Below are positions 51,333-61,344 of a stretch of DNA of 64,000 nt, in pieces (within the stretch, counting starts at the first letter, position 1; every line of letters starts with the position of its first letter). Below the pieces are notes generated by a model. It saw nothing but the letters and a program-made list of their open reading frames with translations, was not told where the DNA came from and made no database searches. The position numbers were made by a program, and so were the translations under genes. The stretch covers positions 1-64,000 of the forward strand of contig QEYB01000368.1 in assembly GCA_017562135.1 (NCBI GenBank), written 5' to 3'. This DNA is from Dipylidium caninum. Taxonomy: Eukaryota > Platyhelminthes > Cestoda > Cyclophyllidea > Dipylidiidae.

Positions 51333-54300
51333 ATGGGCGCGCAGCCGCCCGCTGGTTGGCTCGCGTTGGCCTTGGGTTGCCTGAGCCAGGACGGTGAACA
51401 GAAGGGAGCATCCGGGGCAACGGGCAAACGAATGAACAGCCAGGATGACGCATCTGACATGGTGCATGACGGGGAGCAAGCGGGGCTGGGTGACACCGGC
51501 CGGACTCACGCTGCGACTGCCTTACGCAGGGCGTCTGTCTCGCGCAGCTTCGCGTGCTGTGGGCCGGGCAAAAAACGCTACCTCATTTCCGTCCTGTGTA
51601 TGGCCTGTCTCACAGTTGTCATTGGCATGCGAGCTGAGATGCTGAGCATTTTAACCAAACTTAACGACACCCACGCTGGCCGACATGTGGAGTCGTCAAA
51701 TCTTGAGGTCGATTCGCGCCAAGAAAACGGGGCACATCTCGTCGCACGTGCTGAGGTCTCTGGACCAGTCATCGCGGACGATCATCTTTTTTTCAAACCA
51801 TCACATCATCGACAGTTACCGTGGACGGCGACTATTACGGAGGATTTAGTTGAGAATGCCGTTTTTTTCGCCTACCTTATCGCCAGTCCAATTGGTGGAT
51901 ACCTTACGGTGCGACATGACTCCTCTCTCCTATTGGGATGTTCTGTGGCGACCACTTGTGGACTCAATCTCTTCCTTCCGCTCGCCGAAACTATTGGATC
52001 GAACATAGATGCCAAACTAGCACTAATAATAATCCTCAGGTTGTTGCAGGGCATGGCCGAGGGCTGCCTCATACCGGCAGTGTTCGGGATTCTGCGATAC
52101 TGGACTCCAGTGAGTGAGAGATCGACACTCATCTCCCTCGCGGTGATTGGGGTCTCGCTGGGTCCTCTGATAGGACTACCAGTCTGCGCTGAAATCGAGC
52201 AGAAGTGGGGCTGGGGAGTAGTCTTCTACATATACGCGAATTTGGGTCTCATATGGTGCATCTTCTGGTGGCGTATGGTGGATGAGAAGCCACAAAAAGA
52301 CAGGAATCTTTCCAAAGCAGAAAAAACTTATTTGAAGTCGAACACCTCCCAACAACTGCTCTTCGATCCTACAAGCGTGGAAATACCTTGGGTGGCAATT
52401 TTCACTTCTAAGCCGATAATAGCAATATTCCTCACCTATGCTGCAGATGACTGGACCTTTCAGATATCGTCGGTTTGCATGCAAACGTTTTACCAGCAGC
52501 GTTACAATGCCGACGTCCAGAAGACGATATTCCTCCTTTCCTTCCCTTTCCTTTCCCGATCAATATTCGTGCCCATAGGTAAGCCGACGATATTCTTGTG
52601 AGGTTTTCCTCAATCCCCGGCAAACAGCATTTGCTTGGGCTTCAATTAGGGACTTGCGCTATTTCAGTGGCCTACAACTTTTATACGCCATAGCACAAGA
52701 AAACGCCTGATTGAGAACACGACGCCTTTATTTGGGGAGGTCTGGCGTCAGTGGAGAGGCGGGCTCCTGTGTGCTAAAGATTTCTGTGCGGACGTCTCGA
52801 GACTCCGCGCAGACTGGGGATTCGAGGTCGGCGATTAGTTGGAGCAGTCGCGCCTCCTCGCCCACGTGGCCGCCTCGACAACACTGGCTGAGGCGAGGAG
52901 GCCGGTGACAGCTGGCCATTTTCACGGCCATTAACACCTCGCAGGCTGAGTCACACTGCTGGAGGTATCACCGCCGTTGCCGGACATTTCCTCATCAGAC
53001 GCCGTACGCCACCGTATGTGGCGACCTCCGCCTATGAATTCTCTCAGCGCCGCTATCGGTCGTCCATTTACTTTAGCCCACGTTTGCCTAAAGGGTGTTT
53101 ACTTAGCCGCTAATTAGTCCCTGACCTTATTAGCCAATGAGATAGCGTTCCGGAAATACTCAAACCGCAGTTATTACCTGGTCCTCTTATTGTGCACATT
53201 CCGGTTGTCTTCACTCAGATCTTCAATGTTCTGCTAAATGCACCACTTCGCACTCTCACTCGTATCTTTCTTCCCAGCCTCAGAGCACGCGACACTTGTG
53301 TCTTCACTTCTGCCCCCGATTCCCAAGTGTTTTCAGCGGCTCTCCGTCGCCTCCTCCTCCTCCCCCCCTCTCCTTCCTCTCCTTCAGTGCTCTTTTTGTC
53401 TTTCGAATACTCAAACATTTACTTACGCCGCTTCTGCCATTCTATATCCCCCTTCTCAGGGCGAGGAGGATAAGAGGTTTTCTGCGTCTCTCTCCCATCC
53501 CCTCGAAAGTCCGTCCATCTGCTAACCCTATTCGCCCGGCAACCACTTTATTGCACATTCACATGAATCGGTCGTCCCAAGTTAATTTGTTTATTCCCAC
53601 CAGTGTAATGTCGTGTGGCCTTAATGCGTACGCACTGTTGGTCAGATTTTACTTTGTTACATGCCCTCCGAGTCGATGATAATTGGCTCCTGTCGCCCTG
53701 CCCGGGGTTAGGATGCACCAGTCAAACCATCTCCTCATTAATAGGCGGTCCTTCCCAGACTACAATTATTTCCAACCCTATTCGTAGTGCGGCCAGCGTA
53801 ACCACATCATTTTGTCCGCTACGGTGCCGGTCTGTCGTTGCGCCACACCAAGTCTTGGTGGCATCAGCTCAACCGCGTGATTGAGGGAGTTGATCCAAGT
53901 TGTCGGGGGCGGGCAGCTGTATGCTGGTGGCGGTCCCTCCCCTTCTGCTCTGAGGCACCGCGGGGAGCACGGCTGAACCGATGTCGCCTTCTTGCGTAAT
54001 TCGGAGGGGGGTGGAGCCGTTTTCTCCCCGGCCGTCAGCGGTCCGCCAACGTCCACGCCCAAGAGGCATCATTTGAAAATGCTTGCTCCATCAGATAATG
54101 TGTCACCCAAAGGGCTGAACAGAGGTTAAAAGTGCATAACGAGGACATAATCCGGGAGGCTCTAGTGGCGGCTAACCATTACAACGCGTAGATCGGAGAG
54201 CATAGGTGGCAGGAGAGGGAATAAATCAAGTTGGATGTTTGACTTCCAGTGTGCTCGAGAGGACCCGCCTCCTACGGAGGTTGTTAGAGGGACCCATGGC

Positions 54301-57300
54301 GCTCAGCCCTCACTAGGTCGAGTCTCGAGCGCAACTCAAGTGCTTGGCCTTAATAGAATGATGTATGGTCTAGTCCCCGCTTGCAGATCGTCTGCTTCCT
54401 CGTCTGCAACGTGGCAAGACTTTTCGCCGGCGACAAGTGCTTTTGCTCCCTTCACATTTTGGGGAGAACTGGCTGTCTCCAAGCTTTCTTCCTTCGACCA
54501 CACAAAAAGGCATGGATTAACTATTCCCCGATTCCGATCTCGTTGAACACCACCAAGTCACCCTCAAGTGCTTGTTTGACTACAGAAAAGCAGACACTTC
54601 ACCGAGTGTGGGTCGGTTGTTTTCACACTTGTTGTAGCAAGTGACACTTCTCGAGCGCTTCATTCTCCAAGGCGTGGGTGTTTCTCGTCTAAGGCAGCGA
54701 TATGAAGGTATAAACGGAACGCTGATGCGGTGGCAGTGTGCGCTGTTCTTTGCGCCTGTATTGCGGGTTCAGGAATGAAAATCGTTCTACAGTTGGCGCA
54801 CTGACGAGGACCTAAAGAGTGGACTTCGCGTGGAATGGAGGCTGTTTACTGCACTGTCGGCCCGACTTTTAGACCCTGGCCAGTCGGCGCAACTGGGAGC
54901 GTCTGCCCGCCCACGGTCGAGTGTGCGTGCCGCGCTTTTAGAGTTTAATATTTTATACGAGGACATTCAGCAGGTGGATGTCTGACTCTGGCACTCTTTT
55001 CTAATGACATCTCTTACAAAGTTAATTCTCATCCGAGGCGATTCGCGATGAGCGTCAGCAGTTGAGTCACAGCCTTAAAACCACATGCCTGCATACACGC
55101 CTGCACAGCTAATGCATAATGGAAAATCCCTGCTGCCTGCCGCAGCCCCTCACGTTGCGGCCCCACCCTGCCACTCTTAGTTGCAGCCCTTCCGTTTATA
55201 GAATTCACTACGCCAACACTACAAACGGGCAAGTGGGTAGCTCTTTGTGCCATCAGCACATTCCAAGAGAATTTGACTGTCGGGGGTCCTAAAGACGCAC
55301 ACTTCAAACCTTAGAGCACCTTAAGCTTGCGGCCTTTTGTTCCGCACTCCGCTTGGCGCCTTAAACCCGGTCGCACGAACTTATGGGTTTCTTTGTTGTG
55401 CCGCCGCCGACTGTTTGTCCGCTCCCTGGTATGCGACTTTAATTTCCCCTCACTAAGGGAACGAATATGTACATTGCAGAGCGACTTGAGATGCGTCTGA
55501 TCATCCGCTACAGAAGGGAGCCCCTCCGTTTCCAAAGTCTACCCACCGTCCCACAACAAAGCCTGCTGGTGCGCGAACTGTCCACCTGCATGCTCGTCCC
55601 CTTTCCTCCTATCTCATAAAACTTTGTCATATTCTCTATATTTAGTCTCATGTTGCGTACTGGAAAGAGAGTTGGCTAATTAACTTTGTTGCCATCGGGT
55701 CCAGGTTTAATGGAGGGTTCCAGTACTGCACGCCTGCCACCATTTAATCTAGCGCAATTTATTCAACACCACTCGATTACAAAGGCGCTTGGAGATAAAA
55801 TTAGTCTTTTAATCAAATACAAGTGGATCGGTGGTACTCACTTAAACGCCCTCAAAGTGGAACGAACAATGGAGGACTGATGAGAGCACCACTTTTCCTT
55901 CTCTGATAGGGGGATTTCTCGCGGACATCATCAAACTAAAAACACCCATGTCTTGCACCACCATCCGCAAGGTCTTCTCAGGAATTGGATTCGGTCTGAA
56001 GGGAATGTTTTTCTTAGCCCTCGGCTTCGCCAAAAACGAGGTACATGCGACCATCATCCTCTCGATGGCTCTCGGTGAGGCTGGTTGTCTTTCTTTCATA
56101 AAGTTGTATACCTGCTCCCCTCAAACCTGTTGAAATCTCCAAATTAAGTTGACGTTTACCTTTGCCATGCCCCTTCCGATACGCCCACATCTAGTGTTAA
56201 CTGGCCGTCTCATGCGTGGGCGAGGATTTTCAGTGGCACTCCATTTTGCATTCTTCGACTTCATTCAGTGTGTCTGTTGCGCATCGCCCTCGGTTGACCA
56301 ACCCTTGGCTCACTTTGTATGCCTCGTCTCCGCTCGGCTACAAAATGGCACTCTAGGCGTTGAATGATTTACTTTAGACTCACAAAGTTTTCCTACGTGA
56401 AGCTTGTGTGACTGGGCAGCGAGGATTTTAGGGTAAAATTGAAACCGCCTCGCGCCCCACTCCACATAGAAGAGGTAAATCGAAGCCGCCGCCAGTAGTT
56501 CTCTGCTGTTACTGATGGCAATGACACCCTAAGATCAAATCCCCCTTTCACCGACTCTTTGTTTTCAGGGGTCTCGGGCCTCGCAGTTGCTGGCTATGCA
56601 GTCAGCGTCATCGAACTGGCTCCAAAGTTTGCCGGACTTATAATGGGATTTGCGAATAGCATAAGCACTCTCACAGGCAAGTTAGCTTCCACTTTTCTCG
56701 CTGCACTTACGTCCGTGTTGCACCCTGCTCCCCTCGACTGAACTGAAAGGAGGCATCTCACGCCTCACTGAGCACCCATGGGATGCAGCAGCCCTGTCTC
56801 ATGTCCATCACTGCACAAATGACACTTAGCGAAGCCCTCCATTTAAACTTCTAACTAATAAAACCAGGCGTATAAAAGGCAACTGTTGTGCAGATTCAGA
56901 AATGGCTGGAAGTAACCAGTGTGTCCGAATTGAGGGTTGGCGGGGAGGTGAAGGTCTACGCTGCCGGAGTAACGCGTCATGAGTGAATGCAAGCAAATAT
57001 TCTCTCGGTTGACATATCCATTAGAGTAATGAGAAGGGATTGAAAGCATCTGCAAGTCATTTAAGAACGGCCAGACGAAAACAATTCACCTTCATGTGTT
57101 GGGTGAGGATCGAGTCGACATCCCCTTCCGCCGCCTGCTTAGGTGTCTAAGAAGGTATTCAGACAGAAGCAGACTAACGGTTTTTCGAGTGAAGCACTGT
57201 TGCAGTTTATGAATTATACATTACAGAAGGATTAAAATGAGAATGAATCGAATAACGTCTGGTCGTCCGACAAACCCTAGACGATATTTTGGTCCGATTC

Positions 57301-57963
57301 TGAAGGCTCTTCCTCGCTGTTTCTGTTGAAAGCATAATGACCCATTTGGTGATTGTGCGGTCTAAATCTAGGCCTCTCACAAAGATTGGCACAAAAATTG
57401 CTACTCATAAGCAAAACCCTTTTTCTATCACTAGGTTTAGGACTTCCGGACTATTCGTCATTAATATGTGGCGAACAGTTATTTTCTCAACTGTTTTAGA
57501 AAAAGTGAACTTGATTTTCCTACAGCACTGCCGTGTGGAGTTGGGCGAGTGCTTTTTACATCCTACTATTTGAACTTTTGAGGCGGGAGGAGAGGCTAGG
57601 TTGTCTGATATTTTTCACCCAAACCTAAATGGTTTTTTTTGTAAAGGAATCCTGTCAACGGTGATAGCCACAGTTGTTGTGCACTACTTGAGCACAGGTG
57701 TCGGCGCCGGGTGGATTGTTGCCATGAGTCTGGCGGCAGGAAGTCAATTCTTTGCTGCGATCTTTTTTCTCATATTTGCCTCAAGCCAGGAACAACCGTG
57801 GGCCAAGGGTGAAGCAAATATCAGCGTCTCAGATGACATATTTCAAACACAGAATTGCCTCACCGACAACCCGCGTACGGTCCAAAAGCAATCGAGGCAG
57901 CTACCCACTCAAGTCTTCGAGTCTCATGACGTTGGGCTCATTTCGGATAGTACACCTACTTAA
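51333..57963 (+). CDS. SLC17-family anion transporter, vesicular glutamate transporter/sialin-like
   Basis: A major-facilitator membrane transporter of the SLC17 family, whose members move organic anions such as glutamate or sialic acid across vesicular, lysosomal or plasma membranes. Exons: 51333-52578, 55910-56074, 56569-56676 and 57647-57963, all joined in phase 1 through a Gly codon, giving 611 aa. The start is ATG 51333, after which an ~80-residue cytosolic N-terminus precedes TM1 (KKRYLISVLCMACLTVVIG). Signatures include RLLQGMAEG at residues 236-244, VPIGG-FLAD at the exon 1/2 join, GVSGLAVAGY, APKFAGLIMGFANSISTLTG and the terminal ASSQEQPWA seen in VGLUTs. Arg100, Arg236 and Glu243 match conserved charged residues of VGLUT2 (Arg88, Arg184, Glu191). 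The positions of VGLUT2 His128 and Arg322 are Glu174 and Asp372, so the substrate may not be glutamate. Intron 3 uses a GC donor (cag|gcaagt). Confidence 0.9.
52579..55909 (+). other. 3.3-kb first intron of the SLC17 gene
   Basis: Bounded by a gtaagc donor and a ctgatag acceptor that restore the VPIGG-FLAD motif. It contains GC-rich and pyrimidine-rich sequence; no nested gene or transposon was recognised. Confidence 0.8.
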
Positions 57964-59263
57964 ATAACTTCAGCAACATACGGTCTTGTCCGTCCGAGCC
58001 TGTTTTTAAAGGACTACGAGGCCTCGAACCCGAAATAGCTATTTTCTCATCAAATATCCATCACCCATTGTTTTTAGACACCTTGCCTTAGAGCAGATGT
58101 AGCCCTGCAAAAATACATTCCCCAACGACTCCTCTTCCCAAAAGCATGCCGTACACAGCTTCAACAGATTTTTATTTTAAGCACTCGGGGATCAATAGGT
58201 GAATGAAGCACAGCGCCCGCAAGCCCAATAGGGGATGGGAACACCTCTCCACATACCACACTAAAGGAACAGTTATGCTTGGGCTAACTACAAGACGCAC
58301 TTTCTTAGCCATCCAGCGCCCCATCCTTAAGACGGGCAAAGGGAACGCTTGACGGCCATGCAGACCCACCTGACGACACCATTGTTGCTACGCCTCAGTA
58401 ACAGCGCAATGGCGACCCGTGAATTTTCAACGTATCTCGAAAAAGGTGAGGAAGCGAGGCAGGTACCTTTGCTGGTCTCAACAAATTGTGTACGACAACT
58501 GCCCTTTCAGGTCGACGACCACCCTTTGCGCTATGTAAAACTTTAAAACGAATTAGGACTTTCAGCGCATAATGCAAGGAAGCTAAAAACATACTTGAGA
58601 TAGGAATGCAACTAAGATCACGAGCAAGTTTCGCAATTCTCCAATCCGACCCAGTGACACTCCACTCACATACGTAGAGAAATTTCCCCACTTAGAAGCG
58701 CTCCTCGGCTTACGAGGGCCTGACTTTCCTGGTATGTGGAGTCCATCTACGTCAAAACCGATGCCAGAAAATGGCAAATTCGCGGCGAAATCCCAAGTTC
58801 ATTTTGAATCTCAATAAAATTAGGGTTAGTCCTAAACTGATGCTCACCAAAAACTTTACCTTAAGTTTGAGTGATAACGATGAAGGGCAAAGCTACGCCA
58901 TGAGGGTACGACTCGAGTCTTGTCGCATATACACCCGAAATTCTAGCGCACCCGTCAATAACGTAGCAGACGCGAATCGGCGGAGAATATCAGGAAAGAA
59001 ACCTCACGTCCAAACCGGAGTGGAGAGAAAAGCCAAACCCCCCAGAAGCAGCAGGGAAAACGTAGATCACGACGCCGCATCATCCCAATGAAAAACACAC
59101 TCCCTCTGGAAAACTGCAGACGCGCTCTATTATCATAAATTACTGTCGTGTAGGGCTTGGAACAGTCGCAGATAGCAACTTTGTACAAGCAGATAGCCGG
59201 TTTTCAACCACAGATATGTCCAATGGGAAATACTTAGCCAAGATACCACAATTTATTCAAAAT
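57964..59263. other. Region between SLC17 and eS31 genes; two doubtful open frames
   Basis: A + strand frame starting with ATG at 58771 runs 106 codons (MANSRRNPKFILNLNKIRV…) and ends Arg/Lys/Ser-rich; it matches no family I know. On the minus strand, three short segments (from ATG 58746 downward) can be spliced in phase to about 58172, again without recognisable similarity. Neither is called as a gene. Confidence 0.3.
59252..59257 (-). terminator. Poly(A) signal of the eS31 gene
   Basis: AATAAA on the minus strand beginning 7 nt past the eS31 stop codon (stop at 59264-59266). The very short spacing suggests a very short 3' UTR, usual for ribosomal protein genes. Confidence 0.6.
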
Positions 59264-59759
59264 TTACTGAGTGCCGTGCCTGTAAGTAAGACCGCATTTA
59301 CCACAGTATTCTCTGTCGAAGTGACTAGCCATAAAAACACCAGCGCCGCATTCCTTATTAGGACACTCCCTCCTCAACCGATTCAGCTTACCATTTGGTT
59401 CAACCTAATAAAATAAACAAATGACAAGAGGCATGCCTGGTAGAACTTCAAAGTGGCAAGCTTGACCTTCCTGCGTTTCCTTTTGATCTTCTTAGGAGTA
59501 GTATAAACCTTTTTTTTGCGCTTTTTCGCACACCACCAAGGACATAAACGTTTAAATCCATTTGAGCGACCGAGGCATCACAGCAGTCTCCTACTATTGT
59601 ATCGTCGCTCAGAGGAAATCCGTTGAAGGCTAGGGACTGTAGTGAGCACGGAATGTCTTCGGCTGTCTCGATTTGCCTTTTCACATCGAAGACCGAATTG
59701 TCTCTATCACATAAGAGAGACAACAAAGATCCGTCGACACGCCTCAAAAATAACTGCAT
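59264..59759 (-). CDS. RPS27A: Ribosomal protein eS31 (S27A) fused to a highly diverged ubiquitin-like domain
   Basis: This encodes a small-subunit ribosomal protein made as a fusion with an N-terminal ubiquitin fold that is cleaved after Gly-Gly. Exons 59759-59437 and 59404-59264 flank a 32-nt intron with a GC donor (cag|gcatgc). The C-terminal 78 aa are unmistakable eS31: [36 protein letters not shown] and [14 protein letters not shown] with four zinc-binding Cys. The N-terminal domain is exactly 76 residues, starts MQLFL and ends LGG, yet differs from ubiquitin at most positions: of the seven Lys only Lys27 remains, and positions 8, 44 and 70 are Val, Ala and Asn. It is a ubiquitin-like (FUBI/UBL-1-style) domain, not ubiquitin. 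As written, a one-base deficit in an A5 run (59522-59526) just after the GG shifts the frame; with A6 the protein is 154 aa, near the family norm of 156. The start is ATG 59759. Confidence 0.92.
59405..59436 (-). other. 32-nt GC-AG intron of the eS31 gene
   Basis: The minus-strand sequence begins gcatgc and ends ttttattag. Removing it joins LKFYQ to [14 protein letters not shown] in phase 0, exactly matching the eS31 family. Confidence 0.85.
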
Positions 59760-60980
59760 CGCCAAAGCCACCCAACACTAACGTGAGAAGATATTGGCAA
59801 ACGGCGCCGCCATCAAAAGAGGTTAGTTATAAGAAAGTATGAATGACATAATGTGGCGAGTAAAATATATTTTTACGGAATTGGAAAGGATAAACTATGT
59901 TCTTAGTTGGTCGAATCCATTTAAATAAATATTCTAACGTGAAGTAGGACTAAATTAATCCGCAGGGTAACTTAGATTACGAATAAAGGTTTTTGGGTGT
60001 TTTAAAAAAAGGAGAACGAGAATGACTAAGATACTACTTTCATCACCATTGGAATGAGCACCGATAATAAATTATTTTGCAGGGACCCAACATGCCGCAT
60101 TTCCTTAATTACTTAAACATCCATCGAAAGCGAAAGTAACTTAAATACATGGTGACAATTTTAAGACAAATTGACATAGACCCCGGCGGAAACAATCTCA
60201 TTCGCAAGATAGAATATTAACATGAATTAAAATTGCTCCGGACAATGTAGAACGCACAATTCGGGGATCGAACAGTTTTAATTACCGTACATCAACAATA
60301 ACCGAGTGATGGTTGCGGTTCTTGGAGGTCATAAAAATTGCTTCTAAGGCTAGTTGAAGGTGGTCTCCCATGTCTTTACGCTCATAAACGCGTACTTTAT
60401 ACGAAGGCAATGAAATTTGTAGATTTATGCATCAATTTATGAAATGTTCTGCAAAAAATAACGGCGGGCGATGTCTTCCATTAAGTAATGCTCAGAAAAA
60501 TTAAAAAACAATTTCTAAACGGAAAGTCCTTTTGAAACGTAGGTGGCCTTAGTAACGTGTTAAAATCTAAATCACTGGCTCAGCGAGGTGTTAAGATTAT
60601 CATCAGAGGAAACAGTTATTAAGGATCGAGCACGATGCCATCCATATTCAAGGGGAACCGGAAATCACAGAATTCTTTCGCTTTCATGACCCATAGATGT
60701 CCGAGAATTAAACCTTAAATTTGTTATTTAAAAGCTTGTAACTAAATGGCATCGGGCATGCAGTTTGCGCAATTTGTATTCAACGTCTTTTCTATAATCT
60801 TTAACTAAATTCCCCAATTCTCCTACAAATCAATTTAAGCTGTTGAAGCATTTTCGAGTTCCTTTTCAAATGGTAACTTTTTGGCGTTAATGTGACTTTT
60901 TTAAAATAAGATTTGTTTTATGTAGCCCCGCCGTCTCGAGCGCCGAATTTGACATTCGCTCTTTTTCCCCATGGCTATAG
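59760..60980. other. AT-rich divergent intergenic region
   Basis: Lies between the eS31 start (minus strand) and the visible NAA38 exon (+ strand), so it should hold both promoters and the missing first exon of NAA38. I could not pick that exon out: no ATG-containing segment ends at a donor of the required phase with convincing coding character. Confidence 0.5.
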
Positions 60981-61260
60981 AATTTTGGAAAACCCGACTG
61001 AAGACCTAGAAAAATCTAAATCTTTCTTGCTAAGCCTCATGGGCGTAAAATTAACCATTGAAATAGTTGATGGTCGGAAGTTTGTCGGATATTTAATGTG
61101 TACCGACAGAGATGGCAATATTGCCATGCGAGATGTTGTTGAGCACCCTTCCCCAGGAGCCGCCGTTAAAGACAATTTAACAAGGAGGCTATTCGTGATA
61201 ACGATTCGCGGTAGTCACATTAAGAAAATTCTTGTCGTAGACCCTGTGGCTATCGCTTAG
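60981..61260 (+). CDS. NAA38: N-alpha-acetyltransferase 38, NatC auxiliary subunit (Sm-like), last exon
   Basis: NAA38 (LSMD1) is the Sm-fold accessory subunit of the NatC complex, which acetylates nascent proteins starting with Met-hydrophobic residues at the ribosome. The exon follows a good acceptor (cgctctttttccccatggctatag) in phase 2 and ends in TAG. It encodes an N-terminal helix (NPTEDLEKSKSFLLSLMG) and the Sm core. The hallmark VDGRKFVGYLMCTDRDGNI matches human NAA38 (DGRTLVGCFLCTDRDCNV), and the Sm2 strand is ITIRGSHIKKI. The visible 93 residues cover the whole domain; human NAA38 is about 125 aa, so one short 5' exon is missing from this model. An internal Met lies at 61039 but would cut off the N-terminal helix. 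Only 84 nt separate its stop from the first exon of SLC35C1. Confidence 0.85.
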
Positions 61261-61266
61261 CTTGGA

Positions 61267-61272
61267 AATATA
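61267..61272 (+). terminator. Candidate variant poly(A) signal between NAA38 and SLC35C1
   Basis: AATATA, a common variant of AATAAA, lies 6 nt past the NAA38 stop and is the only candidate hexamer in the 84-nt gap. In a trans-spliced two-gene transcript, upstream polyadenylation would occur here. Confidence 0.3.
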
Positions 61273-61331
61273 CTTCATTTTATGAAGTTTTTCCTTTTCT
61301 TATATACTCTTCTTAAGCCCAAATCTAAATA

Positions 61332-61344
61332 CCTCTTATTTTAG
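61332..61344 (+). promoter_or_regulatory. 3' splice site 5' of SLC35C1, proposed spliced-leader acceptor
   Basis: The acceptor cctcttattttag ends at 61344. The exon that follows opens in frame with no ATG before the first membrane segment. Any ATG in the 84-nt gap is closed by the TAG of the acceptor itself or is out of frame. A leader ending in AUG would produce Met-Ala-Ala-Glu-Asp… in the correct frame. Confidence 0.5.

Noticed and set aside
58172..58746. Three short minus-strand segments that can be spliced in phase
   Set aside because: Short, with no recognisable product, and the + strand also offers a competing short model over the same DNA; chance is a sufficient explanation.
58771..59091. 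106-codon + strand frame with ATG
   Set aside because: No family match, no flanking evidence, and it lies immediately 3' of the eS31 gene; kept only as a note in the intergenic entry.
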